The notes beneath the pieces are model-generated. The model was not told the DNA's origin and searched no databases. It saw nothing but the letters and a program-made list of their open reading frames with translations. From a virus, in IMG/VR virus record IMGVR_UViG_3300025010_000079, positions 1-52,668 of that record: DNA of 52,668 bases; one strand, given 5' to 3'. Within the stretch, counting starts at the first letter, position 1. Every line of letters begins with the position of its first letter. Made by a program: the position numbers and the translations under genes. Shown here in pieces: positions 44,507-52,560 of this stretch.

Positions 44507-45001
44507 ATGGATCAAACAATGTACGAACAACTATTAACTTTAGGTATGCAGGAATCAGAATTAGATAATCATTGCTCTGATTTGTACGTTTTGAAAAATG
44601 CAATTTCCACAAAGTTTGTTAATGAATACGAGTTTAAAATGAATGTTACAACCTTTCGGTCAGAACTTGAAGACAGACAAATCTGGTATGAAATTCCATT
44701 CGCATATGTTGAATATCACAAAGAAAAGATAACTCCCTATTTTCCAAAAGGTAAATTAACTGAGGAAGGGAAAGAGCTTTACTTTCACACTAAAAACGTA
44801 TTTATTGAAGAATTAGAAAAGGTATCTCCAGACAGTGTAAGCGTTATTATCGTAGTTCGGCAAATAGTCAAAAAGGCCATCGACAAATATATTCTTGACT
44901 ATTGCTCAGGTGGTACGAATCCTGAAAATATTTTTTCTGGAGAAGATTTTCAAGGAGTTAGCTGGAAAATACACGATGAAATTATGAACGGAGGATTATA
45001 A
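44507..45001 (+). CDS. Hypothetical protein
   Basis: 164 residues behind AAAGGAG. Acidic helical N-terminus, a central W-Y-E-I-P-F-A-Y-V-E-Y block and a C-terminal helix. No motif recognised. The ribosome binding site of the following gene lies within its last codons, so the two are coupled. Confidence 0.6.
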   Translation: MDQTMYEQLLTLGMQESELDNHCSDLYVLKNAISTKFVNEYEFKMNVTTFRSELEDRQIWYEIPFAYVEYHKEKITPYFPKGKLTEEGKELYFHTKNVFIEELEKVSPDSVSVIIVVRQIVKKAIDKYILDYCSGGTNPENIFSGEDFQGVSWKIHDEIMNGGL

Positions 45002-45003
45002 CA

Positions 45004-45213
45004 ATGTCTTTCTTATGTTTCGATGAAACTTTATCCCAAAGAATTAAAAATGGAATTGTTAATCATGGTTTTATGGTTAGAAGTACAAAGGATAAAAAAG
45101 AAGATAGTATGTTTTTCGAATTTGAATCAGAAGCACAGGAATTTATTAATGAGGTTCTGGAAACCGATAAAACAAAAAAGATGATTATTTCAGAAGTTAA
45201 TTTACACGCATAA
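45004..45213 (+). CDS. Small hypothetical protein
   Basis: 69 residues, two bases after the previous stop; GGAGG in the preceding gene serves as its ribosome binding site. M-S-F-L-C-F-D-E-T-L-S-Q-R-I-K-N-G-I, mixed alpha/beta. Not recognised. Confidence 0.55.
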   Translation: MSFLCFDETLSQRIKNGIVNHGFMVRSTKDKKEDSMFFEFESEAQEFINEVLETDKTKKMIISEVNLHA

Positions 45214-45262
45214 CAAACTCAAGCAGTATGAAGAGTAAGAAAATTATTCTTGCTCTTCGAGG
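45211..45262 (+). promoter_or_regulatory. ATAACA-loop hairpin family, copy 5 (variant)
   Basis: ATAACA occurs at 45210-45215, then GAAGAGTAAGAA pairs with TTCTTGCTCTTC (one G-U), followed by GAGG, giving TTCGAGG. The loop motif is outside the stem in this copy. Confidence 0.5.
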
Positions 45263-45356
45263 TTTAATTATTCTATATATTATGCTATAATGTGAATATA
45301 AAATAGTTTAATATCTAGAGTATTTAAGACTCTATTAAAATTAAGGGGGAATATTA

Positions 45357-47813
45357 ATGTCTAAATCTCTTCAAACTTTAAAAACTAACATTGCTAAAGG
45401 TTCACAAAGATTATCAAAAACCACTGTTAAAAACATTGTCAATGCAGAAGAATTTGAAAAAATTGAGTTGGCATATTCTTATGATGGAAGAGAAGTCCAC
45501 AAAGGGACTTTGATCGAGAATCCTGTTGAATGGTTCAATAAAGAGTATGAATTATTGGAAGTTCGGCTCTACAAAGTAGAAAAAGGTTTAGTCCTAATTC
45601 ATTTGCAATTTCATTCTAACTTATGGTATGCGCTACATATTGACTTAAACAAAAATTATGAAGCAACCAATGCACCAGGAGTAAAAGCAGAAAATAAAGT
45701 TCAAGATGTTCAAACAACCGAAACCAAAAACTATCTTGATACCATGCAAGCAAAATTCAAAACTGGTGAAGGAACAGCAGAAGAGTTAAGATCCTATTAT
45801 ACATATCTAATCGAAAATGTTGATTCTGTAAAAGTTGTAATTCTTGACATGTTGAACAATTCAGAGAAGCACAAACGGAAACGCGCAAATACTAAAGCGG
45901 AATTAACAGAGGAATGTTATAATAACATGGTCGAAGCTCTTGTGTATCATGTTCAAACTTTTCTATCATATGAACATGATTTTTCTAGTACAGGAGGGGC
46001 AAAGGTAAAAGCAATCAAAAATATTCTTGATAACGCCACTGACGAAATGATTCAAGCTCAGTATGCCAAAAATAACGCAGATAAAGAAGCAAGAACAGCA
46101 GATAGAGCAGAATTAATTGAATCAATTAGAAATCCTCAAACTTTGAAAGATTTTCAAAATGTCAAGTATTACCGGAAGGATAAAATCTTGACTATTGAAG
46201 AACAACAACGTTATGACCTTGTATATTCCTTAGACCAAATTGAAAAGAGAATCAAGGAACAGCAAGTAAGAGCAGAAAAAGCAATCTCCAATATTTCTGC
46301 ATCAAATGAGAAATACACCATAACAGCAGACGTTGACACGCGCGACAATTCCCTTTTATGGGTTGTAAAACTTGTTAATAAAGTTGAGCGTGATGAGTAC
46401 AAAGTAATTGCCGATCAAATGAAAATTATTGACGGTTATTATTCAAGATTCAAGAAAGGTTTTATTTTCAAGTATGACCCAACATCTAAATTATTTGGGG
46501 AACATTCTGAAGAAAACCAAGCAGAACAGCAAGAAACACAATGCTATTCTAGCAATAACAGCGACAAACTACGCAAGGTAGCAGACAACATGCAAAGCAC
46601 AATTGACAGTAAAAGAGCAGACAGAAAGACCAATACAGCCAAACGAGCCAGAGAAGCAGCGGGGCAAGAACAACAAGCAGATACAATGGAACAAATGCAG
46701 GGAGTTTTGCGAAATGTTGCAAATGCTATTGAATCAGGTGAATTAACTTTCATTGGTGGAATTGATTCTAGGGCACAAGTTGACACACTGGAAAGTATTC
46801 TTAATCGTGCGAATTGGAGATATAAATCAGTTGAAAATATTGATTATAATGTATGGCATAATTCTCCAATAACAGCCGACATTATCAGGTTCGCAGAAAT
46901 CCCTTCTAGCACTATTTATTTACGTCAATTACAATCCATCATCAATGATATTCGCAATACAGACGGATTCAAATTAATCGCAAACAGACTGCAAAAACTA
47001 ATTGACAGCGCAAAGTTAAAGCAAAAAGATCCAAATCATGACCCTTTGATTGATATTTCAGATTATGACAATGAACTTGACAAAATTTATAAAAACACTG
47101 ATGTTTTGAAAAATCAATATTTTGAAACAGCAATTGAGGAACGCAGGAGACTTGCAAGAATGGGTATAGAATCAGTCGAAGAGTTAAGGACATATCTAAG
47201 GGAGTATTTTAATTATAGGACTGTAAAAAACTCAATTGACCCAACTCAACAAAAAATAAAAGAGTTGGAAAGAAAGTTCAAATTCGATCAAAAGGGAGAC
47301 ATCAATTTTACTCCTTCAGACATTGCCCTCCAAATGATAGAATTGGCTGAAATCACCAATAACAGCAGAGTACTTGAACCTTCAGCCGGAATCGGGAACA
47401 TTGCAGACCAAATTAAAAAGTTTACTCCTAATGTTGATGTTTGTGAAAAAATGTATTCATATTCCGAATTGTTAACTCTCAAAGGTTTTAATGTCGTAGG
47501 AAGTGACTTCTTGAAATATGAAAATAACAATTATTATGACTGTGTGATAATGAATCCCCCATTCAGCCAAGAACAGGAACATATTAAACATGCTTATGAC
47601 CTTCTTAAAGTAGGTGGAAAACTTATTGCTATAACTTCACCGCATTGGACTTTTGCTAATGATAAATCATCAAAAGAATTCCGTCAATGGTTCGAGAATT
47701 TAGGTGGTGAGATTGTGGAAGAATTAGAATCAGGAACTTTTGAGATGACACAAGTTAGATCAAATATAATTGTCATCAATAAAGAGACTGAGACAATGCA
47801 AAAGGCTGTATAA
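45357..47813 (+). CDS. Large protein with C-terminal N6-adenine methyltransferase domain
   Basis: 818 residues. Residues 1-600 are helical with long charged stretches (K-R-A-D-R-K-T-N-T-A-K-R-A-R-E). The C-terminal 190 residues form a SAM-dependent methyltransferase: motif I V672-L-E-P-S-A-G-I-G680, acidic motif II, motif IV N733-P-P-F736 and the G-G-K-L-I-A-I-T strand. NPPF points to adenine (N6) methylation of DNA or RNA. No target-recognition or nuclease partner is seen next to it, so it is likely an orphan or antirestriction methylase. Confidence 0.85.
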   Translation: MSKSLQTLKTNIAKGSQRLSKTTVKNIVNAEEFEKIELAYSYDGREVHKGTLIENPVEWFNKEYELLEVRLYKVEKGLVLIHLQFHSNLWYALHIDLNKNYEATNAPGVKAENKVQDVQTTETKNYLDTMQAKFKTGEGTAEELRSYYTYLIENVDSVKVVILDMLNNSEKHKRKRANTKAELTEECYNNMVEALVYHVQTFLSYEHDFSSTGGAKVKAIKNILDNATDEMIQAQYAKNNADKEARTADRAELIESIRNPQTLKDFQNVKYYRKDKILTIEEQQRYDLVYSLDQIEKRIKEQQVRAEKAISNISASNEKYTITADVDTRDNSLLWVVKLVNKVERDEYKVIADQMKIIDGYYSRFKKGFIFKYDPTSKLFGEHSEENQAEQQETQCYSSNNSDKLRKVADNMQSTIDSKRADRKTNTAKRAREAAGQEQQADTMEQMQGVLRNVANAIESGELTFIGGIDSRAQVDTLESILNRANWRYKSVENIDYNVWHNSPITADIIRFAEIPSSTIYLRQLQSIINDIRNTDGFKLIANRLQKLIDSAKLKQKDPNHDPLIDISDYDNELDKIYKNTDVLKNQYFETAIEERRRLARMGIESVEELRTYLREYFNYRTVKNSIDPTQQKIKELERKFKFDQKGDINFTPSDIALQMIELAEITNNSRVLEPSAGIGNIADQIKKFTPNVDVCEKMYSYSELLTLKGFNVVGSDFLKYENNNYYDCVIMNPPFSQEQEHIKHAYDLLKVGGKLIAITSPHWTFANDKSSKEFRQWFENLGGEIVEELESGTFEMTQVRSNIIVINKETETMQKAV

Positions 47814-47852
47814 GCTATAACAGCCACGTTATAATGGTTCGATGGTATATAG
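47806..47852 (+). promoter_or_regulatory. Hairpin family, class II copy A
   Basis: CTGTATA pairs with TATATAG (one G-U) around a loop with TATAACAGC and TATAATGGTTCGATGG. The stop codon of the methyltransferase gene is part of the left arm. A second, AU-rich stem closed by TTCGAT/ATCGAA follows. Confidence 0.55.
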
Positions 47853-47987
47853 ATATAATTCATAAATAATTATTTATATATTTAATCTATCGAAGGTTAT
47901 TAAGTCCATAACTATGTGATATAATGGGTTATGGACTTATCCATTCAATATGAATTTATTTGTATTATGAAAGGGGAGAAAAGTAAA

Positions 47988-48182
47988 GTGTCTTTATATA
48001 TTATAACCACTAAAGAACAAACCCCTAAAATTTTATATTGGGGATATGATCATCAGGAAGCAAAAAAGATTAAATCAAGTTCAAACAATATTGAAGTATG
48101 GGATCATGGCGAAGTAGTTTTTAACGAAAAAGATCCTAGAGATGGGGATAATGATTATTTATCAAAATATTTTTATTCATAG
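47988..48182 (+). CDS. Small hypothetical protein
   Basis: 64 residues from GTG 47988, chosen for the AAAGGGGAG site 10 nt upstream. M-S-L-Y-I-I-T-T-K-E-Q-T-P-K, strands then an acidic end. A TATAAT box at about 47919-47924, preceded by TGTGA, can serve it. Confidence 0.5.
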   Translation: MSLYIITTKEQTPKILYWGYDHQEAKKIKSSSNNIEVWDHGEVVFNEKDPRDGDNDYLSKYFYS

Positions 48183-48233
48183 TCTTAATCCGTTGAATTA
48201 CGAATTTCTTGGGAAATGAAAGGAAGTTTTAGA

Positions 48234-48422
48234 ATGAATATACATGATTTAACAAGACTATTAGATGGGGAAGAAATGGAAGTATTAAATGGAACAGGTA
48301 GTATTTTAATTGACTTTGAGGCGAATATGTTTTTAGCGGTAGTCAATGGAAATTCTCTTAATCTTCATAAAACAATTGAAGAAGCAATAGAGGAAATTAA
48401 AGACTATAACAACAAACGATAA
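48234..48422 (+). CDS. Small hypothetical protein
   Basis: 62 residues from ATG 48234 behind GAAAGGAAG. M-N-I-H-D-L-T-R-L-L-D-G-E-E-M-E-V-L-N-G-T-G-S, acidic, alpha/beta. Not recognised. Confidence 0.55.
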   Translation: MNIHDLTRLLDGEEMEVLNGTGSILIDFEANMFLAVVNGNSLNLHKTIEEAIEEIKDYNNKR

Positions 48423-48423
48423 T

Positions 48424-48502
48424 TAATTGCAGAGTGGTAGAGCGTTATAATAGATCGCGCTCTATTAATGCACAGAGCAGGTCACAAGTCCTGCTAAGAT
48501 GC
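48424..48502 (+). promoter_or_regulatory. Double-hairpin intergenic element
   Basis: TAGAGCG/CGCTCTA around a loop that contains TTATAATAG, inside TTGCA/TGCA, then AGCAGG/CCTGCT. It superficially looks tRNA-like. It is probably a relative of the hairpin family next to the 124-residue gene. Confidence 0.4.
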
Positions 48503-48524
48503 TAAATATTGAGGAGTATGTATT

Positions 48525-48899
48525 ATGAAAGATTTAAAATTGACTTGTACTAAGCAATATGCATCAGACGAAGATCAATACGGAATTGATTTTATTGTTG
48601 GTGTAGCATACCCAGTGCAAGGTATAACAAATGATGGATACACTTACATGACTTCTGAAAATGGTTCGGACGTTATGCTTAGTAATGAAGAAATGCAAAA
48701 TATTTTTAACATTAACCACGAACCAAAAATTATAACCCTTCCTGATGGTTATAATGGTCATACGATGGATTTTTATCTTTCTCCAATTGCAATAGATGGT
48801 AATTTAGTCAAATTACAAGTTGCAGAAGAGGGGAAGAAATACATGTCTAAATGGTGGCCTTTAGATTATATTGCAAAATGCTTATCTCCTAATATTTAA
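48525..48899 (+). CDS. Hypothetical protein
   Basis: 124 residues behind TGAGGAG. Strand-rich, starting K-L-T-C-T-K-Q-Y-A-S-D-E-D-Q-Y-G-I-D-F-I-V-G, possibly an SH3-like or beta-barrel fold. Not recognised. Confidence 0.6.
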   Translation: MKDLKLTCTKQYASDEDQYGIDFIVGVAYPVQGITNDGYTYMTSENGSDVMLSNEEMQNIFNINHEPKIITLPDGYNGHTMDFYLSPIAIDGNLVKLQVAEEGKKYMSKWWPLDYIAKCLSPNI

Positions 48900-48925
48900 T
48901 CCTTTAAAGCTTACATTTTCTTTGC

Positions 48926-48955
48926 TTGCTTGAACGCTTGCTAGTATGCTATACT
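48926..48955 (+). promoter_or_regulatory. Promoter of the RHH gene with operator half site
   Basis: TTGCTT, 18 nt, TATACT. The spacer contains ACGCTTGC (48934-48941), the same sequence as half of the palindrome in the next promoter. Confidence 0.65.
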
Positions 48956-48983
48956 TAAATCATCACAAAGGGAGGTGCCAATA

Positions 48984-49127
48984 ATGCAAGTAACACTTAA
49001 CACCAGACTAGAGGCAGAGATTAGGCAAAGATTAAACGCTTATGTAAAAAAGGTAAACCGTCCTATGGCTCAAATTATTGCTGAAGCTATTCAGAAATAT
49101 CTAGACGAAAATGAGGAAAAAGGTTAA
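48984..49127 (+). CDS. Ribbon-helix-helix repressor-like protein
   Basis: 47 residues behind GGGAGGTG. M-Q-V-T-L-N-T-R-L is the DNA-contacting ribbon, and E-I-R-Q-R-L-N-A-Y-V-K-K and M-A-Q-I-I-A-E-A-I-Q-K-Y-L are the two helices. This is a minimal Arc/CopG-type DNA-binding protein. The GCTTGC operator repeats on both sides suggest that it represses its own promoter and that of the gene at 49214. Confidence 0.8.
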   Translation: MQVTLNTRLEAEIRQRLNAYVKKVNRPMAQIIAEAIQKYLDENEEKG

Positions 49128-49134
49128 TTTTTTA

Positions 49135-49163
49135 TTGACGAACGCTTGCAAGCGTGATACAAT
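49135..49163 (+). promoter_or_regulatory. Promoter with a perfect 14-bp operator palindrome
   Basis: TTGACG, 17 nt, TACAAT. The spacer holds ACGCTTGCAAGCGT (49142-49155), a perfect palindrome placed where a repressor would block RNA polymerase. Confidence 0.8.
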
Positions 49164-49213
49164 GTAATTAATCCAGTAAATATTATTTATTGATTTATAG
49201 GAGGGAATTTAGA

Positions 49214-49399
49214 ATGCAAAGAAGATTTTACTCTTTAGAAGAACTAGAAGAAATGGGTTACAAGATTCTTGATGAAAAGAATATTCCAATTATCGAAAAA
49301 CATCTTGCAGAAGAAATTGATTTGTTTGTTACTGATGATCTGAGAATTGAAAGTGAAGCAGGAATTTATCTTGCAGAAGTATCTTATCAAGAGTTTTAA
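49214..49399 (+). CDS. Small acidic hypothetical protein
   Basis: 61 residues from ATG 49214 behind AGGAGGG. M-Q-R-R-F-Y-S-L-E-E-L-E-E-M-G-Y-K-I-L-D-E, then acidic helices. It is the first gene under the palindrome promoter and so the likely target of the RHH protein. Confidence 0.6.
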   Translation: MQRRFYSLEELEEMGYKILDEKNIPIIEKHLAEEIDLFVTDDLRIESEAGIYLAEVSYQEF

Positions 49400-49416
49400 T
49401 TTCTGAATTGAAACCA

Positions 49417-49468
49417 CGTAACACAAAACACTTTATAACAAATTAAATTTTGTGTTACGGTTTGAGTC
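49417..49468 (+). promoter_or_regulatory. ATAACA-loop hairpin family, copy 6
   Basis: CGTAACACAAAA pairs with TTTTGTGTTACG (12 bp, perfect); the loop contains TTATAACA; the flank is GTTTGAGTC. Confidence 0.65.
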
Positions 49469-49498
49469 TAGAAATTAATTTGAAAGAGGGAATATGTC

Positions 49499-49948
49499 AT
49501 GTTAACAGTCAAAAAACTTCAAGATGCCAAAAAGGAATTATTAAAACGTGGTGGAGCAATTTATGTTGTGCAATCTGGTGGAAATGTTGAAGTATGGGTA
49601 AATTCAGAAGGATACAGTGCAGTATCTATTGGTACTCATGTAATTCAAATGTTAGACAAAGGGAATATTGATTATGACAATGTGTTTTATCAAAGCAAAA
49701 ATCAAGAAATGAGCTTGCAGAAATTTTGCGACATGGTTAATGAGGAATATTGTGAAGACGAAACATCAAATTGGATACTAAATAGAGTGGATGAAAACGG
49801 CAATCTTTTCTCAGGTTATCAAGGTAGAGCAGAAAACGTAACACGTCAACAGGCAATAACAGATTACCTTTATTACTTGGAGACATCAGAAGGCATTGAG
49901 AATCCTAAATGTGATTGTATTGAAATTGATTGGGAGCAACTGATTTAG
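49499..49948 (+). CDS. Hypothetical protein
   Basis: 149 residues behind GAAAGAGGG. G-G-A-I-Y-V-V-Q-S-G-G-N-V-E-V-W-V strands, a helix, and an acidic C-terminus with C-D-C. No family recognised. Confidence 0.6.
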   Translation: MLTVKKLQDAKKELLKRGGAIYVVQSGGNVEVWVNSEGYSAVSIGTHVIQMLDKGNIDYDNVFYQSKNQEMSLQKFCDMVNEEYCEDETSNWILNRVDENGNLFSGYQGRAENVTRQQAITDYLYYLETSEGIENPKCDCIEIDWEQLI

Positions 49949-50003
49949 CAAACCAAATGAAACGAAACAATAAATTTACGGGAGCGAAAGGAGGGATTTA
50001 ACA

Positions 50004-50111
50004 ATGTATATTTGCTTAAAATGCGGTGAAGATTTTGATAACAATAAAACAGGTTCAGAAGAATGTCCTAGATGTGGAAGTGAAGAAACTGTAATTAATA
50101 GGGAATATTAA
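50004..50111 (+). CDS. Rubredoxin-like zinc-ribbon peptide
   Basis: 35 residues behind AAAGGAGGG. M-Y-I-C-L-K-C-G-E-D-F-D then E-C-P-R-C-G-S-E-E: two CxxCG knuckles 14 residues apart, the minimal zinc-ribbon/FYDLN-like pattern. Its job is unknown. Confidence 0.7.
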   Translation: MYICLKCGEDFDNNKTGSEECPRCGSEETVINREY

Positions 50112-50136
50112 TTTAATGACTTGAAGAGCTTATGCT

Positions 50137-50195
50137 CTTTACTTGAAATCTGATATAACAGCAGGACTGTAATGGTTGCCGGATTTTAAGTAAAG
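50137..50195 (+). promoter_or_regulatory. Hairpin family, class II copy B
   Basis: CTTTACTTGAAATC pairs with GATTTTAAGTAAAG (14 bp, one G-U) around a loop with TATAACAGC and TGTAATGGTTGCCG. The loop is nearly the same as in copies A and C, while the stem is unrelated. Confidence 0.65.
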
Positions 50196-50247
50196 GATAT
50201 AAACCCAATCATTATAACCTTAAATAAAATCAAAGGAGGCCACAACA

Positions 50248-50355
50248 ATGAGTAAATTAAAATTACTTCATGAGTTCAAAAATATCTGTGACACTCACTC
50301 AATTCCATTCACTTTCGAAAACTTTGAAAAACTTATCGCTCATATTTCTAAGTAA
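50248..50355 (+). CDS. Very small hypothetical protein
   Basis: 35 residues behind AAAGGAGG. M-S-K-L-K-L-L-H-E-F-K-N-I-C-D-T-H-S-I-P-F-T-F. The excellent ribosome binding site supports translation. Confidence 0.5.
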   Translation: MSKLKLLHEFKNICDTHSIPFTFENFEKLIAHISK

Positions 50356-50422
50356 TCTTACATATCTTATATCAAACTCAAACCCTAAAACCTAAAATAA
50401 AATTTGAAAGAAGGTAATCATT

Positions 50423-50701
50423 ATGCAAAAACCTGAAAACTCCCAAAATCTATCTCTAAACGCTTCAATTCTAAATTCCTTATATCTAGGTAAAAAGATG
50501 GTTTATCGTTTCTTCAAAGGAGAAATTATTAATATTGCATATTATTCTGACCTTGAACCAGTACCCTATGCAGAGGTAAAATTAACATTATGGAACAACC
50601 GGAATGTAACTAAGATCATGAAGTTATCCGATGTGGTTATTGTGGCTTCTGGTAAAGAAAAGAAGGATAAGAAAGCAAAGAAATCCAAAGTAGCAGCATA
50701 A
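50423..50701 (+). CDS. Hypothetical protein with lysine-rich tail
   Basis: 92 residues behind GAAAGAAGG. A small beta-barrel-like core (M-V-Y-R-F-F-K-G-E-I-I-N-I-A-Y-Y, then Y-A-E-V-K-L-T-L-W) is followed by a K-K-D-K-K-A-K-K-S-K tail that could bind nucleic acid. Confidence 0.6.
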   Translation: MQKPENSQNLSLNASILNSLYLGKKMVYRFFKGEIINIAYYSDLEPVPYAEVKLTLWNNRNVTKIMKLSDVVIVASGKEKKDKKAKKSKVAA

Positions 50702-50854
50702 TTAATGTGGTTTAATAGGCATTGTATAAAGCGTAAAATAAATATAACAAATGATGTCCATGCGCTCATACAATGCAATTTTAAAATACATTGGTTAGAA
50801 GAATGTATTAGTTATTTTAGCAATAACAAAAGTATTAAGGAGGCTGGAGTCATA

Positions 50855-51112
50855 ATGTCAAACATAAATGTTCTAAAATCTAATCATGATATTATTCTTA
50901 GAGAAGCAAATCAGAAGGGATTTAATTATACAGGAGATAATCTACTCTCCTATGCTCAATGGCTCAAACGTGGATATGTAATAACAAGAGGCCAAAAAGC
51001 ATTCATTAAAGTCTATCTCTGGAATCAAGGAGGGAATAGAAAAATATTAACTGGACTCTTTACATCAGAACAAGTGAAGAAAGTTCGATGTATCGAATTA
51101 ATTATGGTATAA
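50855..51112 (+). CDS. ArdC-N-like small protein
   Basis: 85 residues from ATG 50855 behind AAGGAGG; an in-frame start at 50705 has no such site. The pattern L-S-Y-A-Q-W-L-K-R-G-Y-V-I-T-R-G-Q-K-A-F-I-K-V-Y-L-W ... L-F-T-S-E-Q-V resembles the N-terminal ssDNA-binding domain of ArdC/DUF1738 antirestriction proteins. The family usually has a metalloprotease half, which is absent here. Confidence 0.55.
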   Translation: MSNINVLKSNHDIILREANQKGFNYTGDNLLSYAQWLKRGYVITRGQKAFIKVYLWNQGGNRKILTGLFTSEQVKKVRCIELIMV

Positions 51113-51124
51113 TCTTGTAAATGG

Positions 51125-51170
51125 CAAATATGTTATAACAGCATGAATTATAAGGTTCGGAGATTATTTG
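51125..51170 (+). promoter_or_regulatory. Hairpin family, class II copy C
   Basis: CAAATA pairs with TATTTG around a loop with TTATAACAGC and TATAAGGTTCGGAG. TATAAT at 51108-51113 lies just upstream. Confidence 0.5.
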
Positions 51171-51190
51171 AATGAAAGGATGTTTTGCAT

Positions 51191-51442
51191 ATGTCTATTA
51201 AACTTCCTATTGTGAATGTTAAAGATATCAATTGGAATAATCATGATTCGTCTTTTAATATATTCCAAGATATTGTAGTTGGAGATATTGCGGTTATCGA
51301 GAATAAATCTGAATGTATTCTCCCTTTAGATGATGGTGAATATTGTGTTACTATTGATAATGGTAATGTATTTATTGAAGAAGCATTTTCGTATGAAGAA
51401 TGCAAAGTATTGTTTGGAGATGAATTCAATTATAACAATTGA
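51191..51442 (+). CDS. Small acidic hypothetical protein
   Basis: 83 residues from ATG 51191, with GAAAGGA upstream. Strand-rich: V-G-D-I-A-V-I-E-N-K-S-E-C-I-L-P-L-D-D-G-E-Y-C-V-T-I. Not recognised. Its last codons carry TTATAACAATTGACC, a loop-motif relative. Confidence 0.55.
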   Translation: MSIKLPIVNVKDINWNNHDSSFNIFQDIVVGDIAVIENKSECILPLDDGEYCVTIDNGNVFIEEAFSYEECKVLFGDEFNYNN

Positions 51443-51498
51443 CCCTTCGAAACTATTAACTTATGGGATTTACCTAAAATTTAAAGGAGTGAAGAATA

Positions 51499-51630
51499 GT
51501 GAATAAATATGAATTAGTTATCGAATTATTAAAACTTACAAATTTCAGTGAAGAATTACTAATGAGTTATTCTACTGAAGAACTTGAAGAAGCATATAAT
51601 AACTTGAAAGGAGCAATAAAACATGAATGA
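51499..51630 (+). CDS. Small acidic hypothetical protein
   Basis: 43 residues from GTG behind AAAGGAGTG. N-K-Y-E-L-V-I-E-L-L-K-L-T-N-F-S-E-E-L-L: two helices. It overlaps the next gene by 8 bp, so it is a coupled leader gene for it. Confidence 0.55.
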   Translation: MNKYELVIELLKLTNFSEELLMSYSTEELEEAYNNLKGAIKHE

Positions 51631-51994
51631 TGAACCAAATTCCGTGGATTCAATAAATCTCAATACCTTAAAAGGAATCATAGGTGAAGAATGTTATTGG
51701 ATAGGGCAAACTATTACCTTAGATGAAGCCAAAAAGGGAATTGACGAAGTTGAAGAAATTAATGCAATGTTTGAAGACTTTTCAGAACAGACTAGAGAAT
51801 GGCATTTAGGACGTATCAAGCATTTTGTTAATAATCCTGATATGATTACTCCTATAACAATTGATGATAATTGTTGCGGTAATGTACAAATTATTGATGG
51901 GAATCACAGATACTTAGCCAAATTGATTCTAAATCATAATAAAATTGATTGCTCATATAGTGGTCTGGTATCTACATTGGATTATTTAAGGTAA
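51623..51994 (+). CDS. ParB/Srx-fold small protein
   Basis: 123 residues behind GAAAGGAG. A ParB-type box, V-Q-I-I-D-G-N-H-R-Y-L-A-K-L-I-L (about residues 92-107), with P-I-T-I-D-D before it. No HTH follows. It is the third protein of this fold in the window besides the DUF262 protein. Confidence 0.65.
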   Translation: MNDEPNSVDSINLNTLKGIIGEECYWIGQTITLDEAKKGIDEVEEINAMFEDFSEQTREWHLGRIKHFVNNPDMITPITIDDNCCGNVQIIDGNHRYLAKLILNHNKIDCSYSGLVSTLDYLR

Positions 51995-52045
51995 ATGGTA
52001 TCAAATGAAAAGCAAGGTTTATCGTATTTGAAAGGAATGATTTAA

Positions 52046-52261
52046 ATGGAAAAGACTAAAGAACAGCATTATACTGAAGTAGTTAATAAGATGCTTCAAA
52101 GGGAATTAGAAGACCTTAAAAAGATTGTTGAAGATGTTGAAAGCTTAATAAATGCAGATGGAATAGACATTGATTTGAAAGCAATTAGAGTGTTAGAGCA
52201 GATGCAAAAAGTTAAATTTGACACTACTATTTTTAGAGAACTTCAAGAAATGAAACGATGA
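52046..52261 (+). CDS. Small helical hypothetical protein
   Basis: 71 residues behind GAAAGGAATG. All-helical, acidic coiled-coil-like (L-E-D-L-K-K-I-V-E-D-V-E-S-L-I). Not recognised. Confidence 0.55.
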   Translation: MEKTKEQHYTEVVNKMLQRELEDLKKIVEDVESLINADGIDIDLKAIRVLEQMQKVKFDTTIFRELQEMKR

Positions 52262-52307
52262 AAGCAATGTTGCTAGAAAATCAATAACAGGAAGGACAGT
52301 GTGAATT

Positions 52308-52514
52308 ATGACATATACAAAATATGTATTAAAATGGGAAGATAAAAACAAAGGTTATATCGGTGTTATGTGTGGTTATGTTGATATATCTGATGCTGTG
52401 CAATATGATACGATTGAAGATATAAGGCAAGCACAAACTCGAATTAAAAACAGGTTTAACTTAGAAACAAAAATATTCGAATTGATTATGATGATTGGTC
52501 AAGAAATTATTTAG
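52308..52514 (+). CDS. Small hypothetical protein
   Basis: 68 residues, with AGGAAGGAC upstream. M-T-Y-T-K-Y-V-L-K-W-E-D-K-N-K-G-Y-I-G-V strands, then helices. Not recognised. Confidence 0.55.
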   Translation: MTYTKYVLKWEDKNKGYIGVMCGYVDISDAVQYDTIEDIRQAQTRIKNRFNLETKIFELIMMIGQEII

Positions 52515-52560
52515 CATAAAAAGTAAAATTTAATTGAATTAAAGAAAGGAAGTATGTAAA

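Noticed and set aside
48424-48502. tRNA-like sequence (GTGGTAGAGCG ... GCAGGTCACAAGTCCTGC)
   Set aside because: It has a D-arm-like and a T-arm-like piece, but no GTTCGANNC T-loop, no 7-bp acceptor stem and no anticodon arm of the right size. Treated as a double hairpin.
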